From Deltaproteobacteria bacterium UBA5754 (GTDB lineage: Bacteria > Desulfobacterota > Dissulfuribacteria > Dissulfuribacterales > UBA5754): DNA of 7,009 nt. The position numbers were made by a program, and so were the translations under genes. Shown here piece after piece: positions 1-6,986 of this stretch (position 1 is its first letter; every line of letters starts with the position of its first letter). The stretch covers positions 1-7,009 of the forward strand of contig DIFG01000020.1 in assembly GCA_002419025.1 (NCBI GenBank), read 5' to 3'. The notes under the pieces are model-generated. The model saw only the letters and a list, made by a program, of their open reading frames with translations. It ran no database searches and was not told where the DNA came from.

Positions 1-52
1 CACGAAATGACGAAGAGCCTCATTTTTTTTCAAGGTTCCCTAATTAATGTTT

Positions 53-160
53 ATGGTCTTGTAAAAATCCGAAAATTCCAATTTGGCGTCATTTCGGCTG
101 AGGACGGAATCCGGTGTTTTCAATATGCTCTGGATGCCGGATCAAGTCAGGCATGACGAG
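53..160. repeat. Imperfect inverted-repeat unit upstream of gap (dispersed-repeat type)
   Basis: This non-coding leader segment starts with an A-rich end (ATGGTCTTGTAAAAA at 53-67) and continues into an imperfect palindrome. GTCAT at 88-92 faces ATGAC at 153-157, and GGAATCCGG (106-114) faces CTGGATGCC (130-138) with 7 of 9 positions complementary. A second, truncated copy of its start lies at 6987-7009. Units with facing GTCATTCCGG-type arms are, from memory, common dispersed intergenic repeats in Desulfobacterota and other proteobacteria. The exact ends of the unit are uncertain, and its copy number cannot be seen from one window. Confidence 0.6.
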
Positions 161-180
161 TCCGGCACTTTAATCATTTC

Positions 181-187
181 TAAGGAG
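181..187 (+). promoter_or_regulatory. Shine-Dalgarno for the first GAPDH
   Basis: TAAGGAG lies six bases upstream of the ATG at 194. It fixes the start there rather than at an in-frame codon at 83, which falls in the repeat and would add 37 residues not typical of GAPDH. Confidence 0.85.
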
Positions 188-193
188 ATAATC

Positions 194-1201
194 ATGGCGA
201 TACGAGTTGGCATCAATGGATTCGGTAGAATCGGACGTAACATCTTGAGGGCCTGCCTGACGCACGAGGAATTTAGGGACATCGAGATCGTTGCCATCAA
301 CGATCTCTCAGACTTCAAGACCCTTGCGCACCTCCTAAAATATGACTCCGTCATGGGACGATTCCCGCGCCCTGTGGGCACATATCCCCAAGGTATACTT
401 GTGGACGGTCGCGAGATCGGTATCAGCGCCCACAAGGACCCGTCCCAGATTCCATGGCTGGACGCCGGCGTGGAATACGTCGTCGAGTCCACTGGCAAGT
501 TCCGTGACGCAGAACTCGCCCGCGGGCACATCGAGGCCGGGGCGAAAAAGGTCATCATCTCCGCCCCTGCAAAAGGAGAAGACATCACGATCGTCATGGG
601 GGTCAACGAGGACGATTATGACGGAACGCGTCACCACATCGTCTCTAATGCATCCTGCACCACGAATTGTCTCGCACCCATCGCACGGGTGCTGCTGGAT
701 CGATTCGGGATCGTAAACGGCTTCATGACCACGGTCCATGCCTACACCAACGATCAGCGTATCCTCGACTTCCCCCATTCCGACCTGAGACGGGCCCGTG
801 CCGCGGCCGTGAACATGATCCCCACCAAGACCGGTGCGGCCGCGGCCGTGAGCAAGGTGATCCCCGAACTCACAGGCAAACTCGACGGCATGGCGGTCAG
901 GGTCCCCACGCCGGATGTCTCCATGGTGGACCTGGTGGTCAACGTGGAAAAGGCCACCACTGTTGTCGATGTGAATGACGCCCTCCGCTCCGCATCCGGC
1001 AGATATCTCGGCTATACGGACGAACCACTCGTCTCCACGGATTTTCTTATGGATCAGCACTCATCCATCGTGGACGGGCTCTCCACCAAGGTCATCCAGG
1101 AGACCCTCGTCAAGGTCATCGCGTGGTACGATAATGAGTGGGGATATTCGAACCGCATCCTCGACCTCATCCTTCACATGGAGGCACAGAAATCCCTGTG
1201 A
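194..1201 (+). CDS. gap: Type I glyceraldehyde-3-phosphate dehydrogenase, NAD-type
   Basis: This 335-residue cytosolic enzyme interconverts glyceraldehyde-3-phosphate plus phosphate plus NAD+ with 1,3-bisphosphoglycerate in glycolysis and gluconeogenesis. The length is normal for the family. The Rossmann motif GINGFGRIGR is at residues 6-15. Asp37 in AIND is the family residue that binds the adenosine ribose and favours NAD over NADP; Pro194 in the LDFPHSD segment also fits an NAD enzyme. The catalytic motif SNASCTTNCLAP has Cys155, and His182 lies in TVHAYTNDQ. RARAA and TKTGAAAA form the phosphate-site region, Arg236 sits in VRVPTPDVS, and WYDNEWGYS is at 311-319. The SSIVDGLST segment resembles the Gap2/GapB branch, so a gluconeogenic or amphibolic role is possible but unproven. 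Its stop codon overlaps the start of the downstream dikinase-like gene. The family assignment is secure and every key residue checked is present. Confidence 0.97.
   Translation: MAIRVGINGFGRIGRNILRACLTHEEFRDIEIVAINDLSDFKTLAHLLKYDSVMGRFPRPVGTYPQGILVDGREIGISAHKDPSQIPWLDAGVEYVVESTGKFRDAELARGHIEAGAKKVIISAPAKGEDITIVMGVNEDDYDGTRHHIVSNASCTTNCLAPIARVLLDRFGIVNGFMTTVHAYTNDQRILDFPHSDLRRARAAAVNMIPTKTGAAAAVSKVIPELTGKLDGMAVRVPTPDVSMVDLVVNVEKATTVVDVNDALRSASGRYLGYTDEPLVSTDFLMDQHSSIVDGLSTKVIQETLVKVIAWYDNEWGYSNRILDLILHMEAQKSL
1180..1184 (+). promoter_or_regulatory. Possible ribosome-binding site for the dikinase-like gene, inside gap
   Basis: GGAGG lies 13 bases before the GTG at 1198, within the last codons of the upstream GAPDH gene. 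The spacing is longer than ideal. Together with the GTGA overlap it fits initiation by ribosomes finishing the GAPDH gene, that is, translational coupling. Confidence 0.5.
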
Positions 1202-4200
1202 CATCCGTCATAGAATCCGAGGCCCTTAGGAGAAATCTCGCGGAAACGGCGGTAACCTCCGTTGCCTTCGATCCAAAATACCAGGTCCTGAAAGACGCCT
1301 TTCAGGACTACAAGGGGGTCTCATCATCCCTGGATCAACTCCTTTTCGAACTTCACCATCCGTACCGCAACTGGATAGGTGTCATATCGGATCTCCGCTC
1401 CTTCGCCCTCAAGAACCTCCCTCATGCGATAAGGTCCCCCCTGGCGGTCGAGGCCGTAGAGGTCCTAGCGGAGGCCTTTCTCGATCTCATGGAGACGGCC
1501 CCCAAGAGCGAACACAGGCAGGCCTCAGTTGACGGGCTCCTTGCCTTTCTCGAAAAGGTCTCTCGCGCCCTTTCGCCCGACGCCCTCGCCCAAACCCTGC
1601 CGCCCTTGAAAAAGATCTTCGGGCGGCTGTACGCATGCCCGGACGATGCCATTCTCGCCATCGCCAAAAGTCACCACCCACTCGCCCGCACCCTGCTTGC
1701 GTTCGACACGGCGCTGGGCCCAACAGACGACACATCGAATCCATTTTGGGAGACCGCGGCGCATCTCCTATCACGGGTTCTGGAGGCGACCTATGCGTTT
1801 TGGCAGAAACAGAAATGCCCCGTTGCCTGGCTCGAAGAAACCTCAGCCGAAGTGCCAGGCCTCCCGGCAGACGAACGCTCCCGAATCGCCGACCTTCTCG
1901 CCCCAGTTTCCGCTAACCGCATCGCAGGTCTCTCCTTGACACTTCACAGCTTATCCTCCTCTGGCAGGGAGGCAGTCCGCGCCATGGCCCGCATGCCTGG
2001 GCATCTGGACATCGTCAGAGCGTACCGGGACATCGCAAACACCCTCACCCAGAGATCGTGCGCCCTTGCCGCTCCCAAGACCGGCGACAACACCTCCCCT
2101 GCACGGGAGGCATTAGAGAACATCACCCTCCTGTTCCTTTTCCATCTTGTCGAGATCGAACCACTTTCCGTCATACACGAGGAGATCCTTCGACAAATCA
2201 ACCGAAGCCTGCTCTGCCTCGTCAAGACAGCCGAGTTCCGCCAGCTCCAGGAGATACTTCCCAAAAACTTCGAGCTCCTCCGGCACCGCATGGGAAACTT
2301 CCCCCTCACTGCACTCCAGTGCATCGAGGCCCTTGGAAACGAGGTGTTCCGGAGGGATTCGGATCGTCTCACCGAGCTCTTTCTTGAACATGTCGTGGAT
2401 TTCGGCTTCCAGACCCCGAAGATACACGGCGTGGACGCCGAGTGGCAGATCCAGTGCAACGCATCCCACTTGCACAACATCCGGACATGGCTGAGACTCA
2501 TCTGCCACAAACCCAAGGCATGCGGCACCCTCCTTTCCGCCCTTATCATCAACATCAAACTTACGGGGACCTGCATCAAGGACACGGACCTCTTCCAGAA
2601 GGACGTTACCCAACTCCTCAACTGCGATATCGAAACCATTTACAATCTGGTCAAGCAATTTTGTCGGCTCCTTCCCGTGTATTTCAGCGAAATCGGGGCA
2701 GAAGGGCTTCTCAGGGACGTCTCAACTGAGATCGACGAGATCCATGGCAGGCGTGATCCCCTAATCCATTTCCTGAGAAAACAATGCCATGTCGAGAGCA
2801 GCGACCTCATCGTAGACTTTATCGAGGCCATCCTATGTTTCTGGTTTAACGGAGACAAGAAATATCTGACTCCCTACCTGCCCCCTGAGATCCTTTCCCG
2901 GATCATGCCCCATGGACCATACGTAGATCATCTGCGCGCCCTCTTGAGGCATCTGGCCGAGGATCTCGGTCTCGAACCCTTTGCAGAAGGACTCCCAAAA
3001 CTTCTTCACATCTCCGAGGATGTCCTCTCCCGAAAACTCGAAGCGGTGGAGAACATCCCCCCCCAAGAGAAAAGGCGCCTCCAGCTTCTGCTCCAGCTCT
3101 ATCGACTGGAGACCCTCAAATACCGTCTCGGCACCCAGGAGATCCGACACTATCTCGAGGAGGCCCGGGCCTGGAGCGGTGAAAACGTAGATGCCGTTCT
3201 CAGGATCCTCGACGATAAAAACCCTGTAAAACGACTCCGTGTCATCCTCGACCACCTGGAGGCCCTCAAAAAGATCATCCTGAGCCCGGAACGTTTCGAG
3301 GCGAGGGAGGATATCTACTTCAAACGGCATATCGCTGTAGACATACCTTCCATGTATGGGCGTTATCACGAGCGAAAATTCGACGCCCTTGGCATGTCTT
3401 TCCGGTTGGAACAACTCGCCAACCGGGCATTCGAAGAGCTGGTGAGCGGATTCGATCTTTCTTTTCTCACGCGCGAGGGTTTCATTCGAATCGCACGCTA
3501 TCTCCGCCTCTTTTATCGGGCCATCCAGATCGACGGCATCCATTCAAAACAATTTTCCACCTATCTGACACTCCTCGAACAGTCCCTCTATGTCAAACGT
3601 TTCTCATTCCCTCAGTATCTCGACATCGTCAAAGGGCTTTCTGAGGGGGTGAAGGACATGATAAACGTCTACTACATCAGTCCGCACGCCACGAACATTC
3701 CGAGGATCGTGTCCCGGATCGGGAGGGAGGACCTTCTCCCCAAGTACCGGCAGGCAACTAACGAAGGGAAATCGGACGCCGAGATCGAACACCACCTGGC
3801 GGAAAGATTCCTCAGGGATATGATCGCATCGAGCTTGGGACTCCAGCAGCTCGACACCTTTCTCGGGCGGATCCATCACGTCCTTTCAGAACAAAACGAG
3901 GCCCTCGATCCCCAGGACCTGGACCTCATGCTGAGTTACAGCTCCGACAAGATCCTCTGCCCGATCCACGAACCCGTCCCTTCGACTCGAAACCTTATCC
4001 ACCTTGGAAACAAGGGGTTCAACCTGGTACTCCTTGCAGAGGAAGGGCTGCCAGTTCCCCCAGGGACGATCGTCACCACCGAGGTCTTTCGCTGCTCGCC
4101 CATCATACAGAAATTCCCCCGCGCCTATCGGGATTTCAAGTGGCAACTTCTTAAGTGCATAAAAAAGATGGAGAACATGACGGGAAAGAGGTACGGAGAT

Positions 4201-5490
4201 CCGGCAAATCCACTTCTACTTTCCGTAAGAAGCGGAGCAGCCATTTCCATGCCAGGCATGATGGCGACCATCATCAATGTAGGCTGCAATCCCAGGATCG
4301 CCGAAGGTCTCTCCAAAACCACCGGGAATCCCTGGTTCTCCTGGGACAACTACCGTCGATTCCTCCAGTCCTGGGCCATGGCCCTCGGCATGGACCGGGA
4401 TCCCTTCACACAGCTCATGATAGGGCACAAAAAACGACACGGGGTGGAGAAAAAACGGGCCTTCACCGGTGATCAAATGAAGGATCTGGCACTCTCCTAC
4501 CGGCGGGTCATCGAAGAGCGGGGCCTTGAACTCACGGATGACCCCTTTGAGCAGCTCCTCATGGCCATTCGACTCGTCCTGTCATCATGGGATTCGCCCA
4601 AGGCCCATGCATACCGGGAGATCATGGGCATATCCGACAGGTGGGGAACAGCCGTCATCATCCAGGCCATGGCCTTTGGGAACATCTCCCTCGAATCCGG
4701 TACAGGTGTCGTCCTGACGGCAAATCCGCAAAAAAAGCTGGACCAGGTGTGCCTCTGGGGGGATTTCACTCCAGGGAACCAGGGGGAGGATATCGTGAGC
4801 GGTCTCGTCTCCACGTATCCCATCTCCATCGAACAGAAAGAGATCCTCGGGCTCGACACGGATCTCACACTCGAGGAGGCCTTTCCGGAGATCTATTCCG
4901 CCCTCCTTACCTATGCCACCCGCCTCATCTATGAAGGAAAATGGACCCCACAGGAGATCGAATTCACGTTCGAGAGCCCTTCCTGTAAAAGCCTATACAT
5001 CCTCCAGACCCGAAATATGACCACAAGAAAGAGGGAAAAACTCCCCTCCTTCGTCCCTGGCCCAGACCTCGACCGGGATTTTCTCGGACACGGGATAGGC
5101 GTCAGCGGCGGCTCCTTGTCGGGAAAGGCGGTTTTCTCCCTGGTTGAAATCGAAAAATTCCGCGCCCAGGAACCTAATACTCCCCTTATTCTTGTGCGAT
5201 CCGACACCGTCCCTGACGACATTCGGGAAATCGCCATGACCGACGGGCTCCTCACGTCCCGGGGAGGCCAGACATCCCATGCCGCCATCGTGGCCCTGAG
5301 GCTCAACAAGACGTGCGTCGTCGGGGTGCGCCAGTTACAGGTTTTTGAATCAAAGGGTCTCGCTCTCTTTGACGGAAAGGCCGTCCATTCGGGGGATCTC
5401 ATCAGTATCGACGGTAAAAAGGGTATGGTATATAAAAATCGACATCCTGTTCGTGACGATTTCGTGTTTCCCTATGTAACTGCAGATTAA
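1198..5490 (+). CDS. PPDK-like dikinase: large N-terminal helical region, ATP-grasp and phosphohistidine domains, no TIM barrel
   Basis: This 1430-residue protein is probably cytosolic; I see no signal peptide or clear membrane segment. Residues 1 to about 920 are leucine-rich and mostly helical in character, and I recognise no family in them. An ATP-grasp domain like that of pyruvate phosphate dikinase follows: GNKGFNL (937-943) with Lys939, VRSGAAISMPGMM (1010-1022) with Arg1011, a SWDSPKAHAYR / WGTAVIIQAMAFGN block, GTGVVLTANP (1168-1177), GNQGEDIVSG (1193-1202), and QEIEF...LQTRN (1252-1273). The phosphohistidine domain has TSRGGQTSHAA with His1361. The protein ends about 70 residues later, where PPDK and PEP synthase carry the PEP/pyruvate TIM barrel, and the helical linker that PPDK has between the two domains is shortened. 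The GTG start at 1198 is preferred because it overlaps the gap stop; an alternative GTG at 1138 lies inside the conserved GAPDH C-terminus. It probably forms a phosphohistidine from ATP. The acceptor is unknown, and pyruvate is unlikely without the barrel. The ATP and His domain calls are firm; the role is open. Confidence 0.9.
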   Translation: MTSVIESEALRRNLAETAVTSVAFDPKYQVLKDAFQDYKGVSSSLDQLLFELHHPYRNWIGVISDLRSFALKNLPHAIRSPLAVEAVEVLAEAFLDLMETAPKSEHRQASVDGLLAFLEKVSRALSPDALAQTLPPLKKIFGRLYACPDDAILAIAKSHHPLARTLLAFDTALGPTDDTSNPFWETAAHLLSRVLEATYAFWQKQKCPVAWLEETSAEVPGLPADERSRIADLLAPVSANRIAGLSLTLHSLSSSGREAVRAMARMPGHLDIVRAYRDIANTLTQRSCALAAPKTGDNTSPAREALENITLLFLFHLVEIEPLSVIHEEILRQINRSLLCLVKTAEFRQLQEILPKNFELLRHRMGNFPLTALQCIEALGNEVFRRDSDRLTELFLEHVVDFGFQTPKIHGVDAEWQIQCNASHLHNIRTWLRLICHKPKACGTLLSALIINIKLTGTCIKDTDLFQKDVTQLLNCDIETIYNLVKQFCRLLPVYFSEIGAEGLLRDVSTEIDEIHGRRDPLIHFLRKQCHVESSDLIVDFIEAILCFWFNGDKKYLTPYLPPEILSRIMPHGPYVDHLRALLRHLAEDLGLEPFAEGLPKLLHISEDVLSRKLEAVENIPPQEKRRLQLLLQLYRLETLKYRLGTQEIRHYLEEARAWSGENVDAVLRILDDKNPVKRLRVILDHLEALKKIILSPERFEAREDIYFKRHIAVDIPSMYGRYHERKFDALGMSFRLEQLANRAFEELVSGFDLSFLTREGFIRIARYLRLFYRAIQIDGIHSKQFSTYLTLLEQSLYVKRFSFPQYLDIVKGLSEGVKDMINVYYISPHATNIPRIVSRIGREDLLPKYRQATNEGKSDAEIEHHLAERFLRDMIASSLGLQQLDTFLGRIHHVLSEQNEALDPQDLDLMLSYSSDKILCPIHEPVPSTRNLIHLGNKGFNLVLLAEEGLPVPPGTIVTTEVFRCSPIIQKFPRAYRDFKWQLLKCIKKMENMTGKRYGDPANPLLLSVRSGAAISMPGMMATIINVGCNPRIAEGLSKTTGNPWFSWDNYRRFLQSWAMALGMDRDPFTQLMIGHKKRHGVEKKRAFTGDQMKDLALSYRRVIEERGLELTDDPFEQLLMAIRLVLSSWDSPKAHAYREIMGISDRWGTAVIIQAMAFGNISLESGTGVVLTANPQKKLDQVCLWGDFTPGNQGEDIVSGLVSTYPISIEQKEILGLDTDLTLEEAFPEIYSALLTYATRLIYEGKWTPQEIEFTFESPSCKSLYILQTRNMTTRKREKLPSFVPGPDLDRDFLGHGIGVSGGSLSGKAVFSLVEIEKFRAQEPNTPLILVRSDTVPDDIREIAMTDGLLTSRGGQTSHAAIVALRLNKTCVVGVRQLQVFESKGLALFDGKAVHSGDLISIDGKKGMVYKNRHPVRDDFVFPYVTAD

Positions 5491-5553
5491 GCTGCCCAAC
5501 CCGTCATGGAGAAGCATGCGGTTTTCGGCTCCGGCTTCGTCTGGTAGACATAA

Positions 5554-5694
5554 GAGACCCTTGAAAAATGAGGAATTTCGTTCGAGGACAAGGCGCGAAA
5601 AGGCTGAAAAGCGGAGCATACTACATGTATGTGAGCATTTTCAGCCTGTGAGCAACGCAGTCATCGGGCGGAAGGACCATTTTTCGAGGGTCCC
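5554..5694. repeat. 141-base palindromic intergenic element with terminal inverted repeats
   Basis: The left end GAGACCCTTGAAAAATG (5554-5570) is the reverse complement of the right end (5678-5694) at 15 of 17 positions. Nested inside, AGGCTGAAAA (5601-5610) pairs perfectly with TTTTCAGCCT (5638-5647). At the centre CATAC (5617-5621) faces GTATG (5627-5631) across a five-base loop. The whole can fold into a long stem-loop or cruciform. It holds no credible gene. It looks like a non-autonomous repeat (MITE or REP type) and resembles, from memory, palindromic repeats common in Desulfobacterota. I saw no clear target-site duplication. Lying between two genes of one direction, it could also affect transcript stability or read-through. 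Confidence 0.7.
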
Positions 5695-5709
5695 ATAAAA
5701 AATTCCATG

Positions 5710-5716
5710 AGGAGGT
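5710..5716 (+). promoter_or_regulatory. Strong Shine-Dalgarno for the second GAPDH
   Basis: AGGAGGT is a near-complete match to the anti-Shine-Dalgarno and ends four bases before the ATG at 5721. It indicates independent, efficient initiation of the second GAPDH-family gene, in contrast to the coupled start of the dikinase-like gene. Confidence 0.85.
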
Positions 5717-5720
5717 ATTC

Positions 5721-6980
5721 ATGCTGACGGTTGACACCACACCCCGCCCTCTGAAACTCGGCATCAACGGGCTTGGACGTATCGGCAAGCTCACCCTTTG
5801 GCACCATATCGCACGCCGTTCCTTTTCAGAGATCGTCGTCAATACGGGACGCGAGATCGGAAGAGGCCTTGAAGACATCGCCTCCATCATCGAACGAGAC
5901 AGCACGTACGGACGATTGGGCACCTACCTGAGAGGACACCTCACGGGACGCGTCGTGGAAAACCTCAACGAGCAAGCCGGGACCATGACCGTGGACGGCA
6001 TACCCGTCAAAATCCTTCGTAAAAACAGAAATCCTCGCGAGATTGAATGGGCGATGGAAGGAGTTCACCTTGTCGTGGATACGACCGGTGTCTTCACTGA
6101 CCCCACCACCCCAGCCGATGCACAGAAAGGGGCCCTTCGCGGGCATCTTGAGGCGGGCGCATCCAAAGTCATTCTCTCCGCCCCGTTCAAGATCAAGGAC
6201 AAGGCCCTCTCCATGCCAGAGGACGCCGTCACCACCGTGATGGGAATCAACGAGGACGACTACGACCCTGGAAGGCACTCCCTCATCTCTGCTGCATCCT
6301 GCACCACCACCTGCCTTTCTTACATGGTGAAACCGATTCTTGATCACTTCGGCGCGAAGCGGATCCTCGCAGCGTCCATGGTGACTGTACACGCGGCCAC
6401 TGGAAGCCAGGTGGTCCTCGACCGCCTTCCCAAGGCCGGGGCAACGGATCTCAGGAAAAACCGAAGTGTTTTCAACAACATCATTCTCACCTCCACGGGT
6501 GCTGCCAAGGCATTGGCCCTCGTCATCCCGGAGATGAAAAAAATCGGTTTCATAGCCGAATCCGTGCGCATCCCCACAACGACGGGCTCACTTATTGTTC
6601 TCGTCCTCTCCATCCATGACGAGAGTCTCGAAACTCCCATCAACCGCACCGTAATAAACGATATCTATCGTGCAGCAGCCGACGGCCCCATGAAGGGTCG
6701 TCTCCTATACACCGAGGAACAGCATGTCTCTGGAGACATCATCGGGCTTCCGGCAGCGGCGGCCATTATCGAGGGAACAGAGACCCACACGCGGACCGCG
6801 GTCATTGAGGTGGATCCGACCCTTGCATGCAAAGGCCTCCAAGGCGGAGAAATCGTATGCTCGACCATCCAGATCCCTGTCACACAGGTGGTGATCTACG
6901 GATGGTACGACAACGAGTTCGGAAGCTACACCAACATGTTGGGCGAAAGGATCGTTACTGTGGCCGATTCCATGCTCTAA
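5721..6980 (+). CDS. gap: Divergent, enlarged GAPDH-family dehydrogenase
   Basis: This 419-residue member of the phosphorylating GAPDH family is about 80 residues longer than usual. The Rossmann motif GINGLGRIGK is at 14-23. The catalytic Cys194 is in AASCTTTCLS, where the normally conserved Asn of SCTTNC is Thr197. His224 is in TVHAATGSQ. Arg248, Thr259-Gly260 and Arg283 (VRIPT) keep the phosphate-site and substrate positions. WYDNEFGSYTN (395-405) has an extra Ser compared with WYDNEWGYSN. The Asp that selects NAD aligns with Thr42 (VVNT), and three residues are inserted just after it, so NADP use or altered cofactor preference is possible. Other insertions are an N-terminal extension of about 10 residues, a segment around 157-170 before VMGINEDDYD, and extra C-terminal residues. 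Catalysis looks intact; the substrate could be glyceraldehyde-3-phosphate or a related aldehyde phosphate. It follows the dikinase-like gene after a repeat-bearing 230-base spacer, so co-transcription is uncertain. Family membership is firm; specificity is not. Confidence 0.9.
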   Translation: MLTVDTTPRPLKLGINGLGRIGKLTLWHHIARRSFSEIVVNTGREIGRGLEDIASIIERDSTYGRLGTYLRGHLTGRVVENLNEQAGTMTVDGIPVKILRKNRNPREIEWAMEGVHLVVDTTGVFTDPTTPADAQKGALRGHLEAGASKVILSAPFKIKDKALSMPEDAVTTVMGINEDDYDPGRHSLISAASCTTTCLSYMVKPILDHFGAKRILAASMVTVHAATGSQVVLDRLPKAGATDLRKNRSVFNNIILTSTGAAKALALVIPEMKKIGFIAESVRIPTTTGSLIVLVLSIHDESLETPINRTVINDIYRAAADGPMKGRLLYTEEQHVSGDIIGLPAAAAIIEGTETHTRTAVIEVDPTLACKGLQGGEIVCSTIQIPVTQVVIYGWYDNEFGSYTNMLGERIVTVADSML

Positions 6981-6986
6981 AAAATG

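Noticed and set aside
41..130. Promoter for the gap operon in the AT-rich leader
   Set aside because: TTGTAA (60-65) and CAATAT (121-126) resemble -35 and -10 boxes singly, but no pair has proper spacing.
83..193. Longer N-terminus for the first GAPDH starting at 83
   Set aside because: The extra 37 residues are translated from the repeat, do not look like GAPDH sequence, and a good Shine-Dalgarno sits just before the ATG at 194.
335..1060. Long antisense open frame (241 codons) opposite the first GAPDH
   Set aside because: It mirrors a highly conserved GC-rich gene, has a composition typical of a shadow frame, and shows no recognisable domain.
1138..1197. Upstream GTG start (1138) for the dikinase-like gene
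   Set aside because: It lies inside the codons of the conserved WYDNEWGYS end of GAPDH and has a poor ribosome-binding site; the GTG at 1198 overlapping the stop is the simpler start.
2455..2523. Cys/His cluster (Cys420, His424, His426, Cys436, His437, Cys442) as a zinc site in the dikinase-like protein
   Set aside because: The spacing matches no zinc motif I know, and the residues lie in what looks like continuous helices; chance clustering is likelier without an alignment.
2833..3543. Antisense open frame (236 codons) opposite the dikinase-like gene
   Set aside because: It is a by-product of codon bias on the coding strand; the + strand frame is continuous through the region with recognisable domains downstream.
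1198..5490. Complete PPDK or PEP synthase
   Set aside because: The ATP-site motifs are PPDK-type rather than PEP-synthase-type, but the C-terminal pyruvate/PEP barrel is absent, so the full enzyme name would mislead.
5491..5550. Rho-independent terminator after the dikinase-like gene
   Set aside because: Only a weak five-base GAAGC/GCTTC pairing is visible and no T-run follows it.
5516..5698. Small open frame of 60 codons in the spacer
   Set aside because: It runs through the palindromic element and has no convincing ribosome-binding site or protein-like composition.
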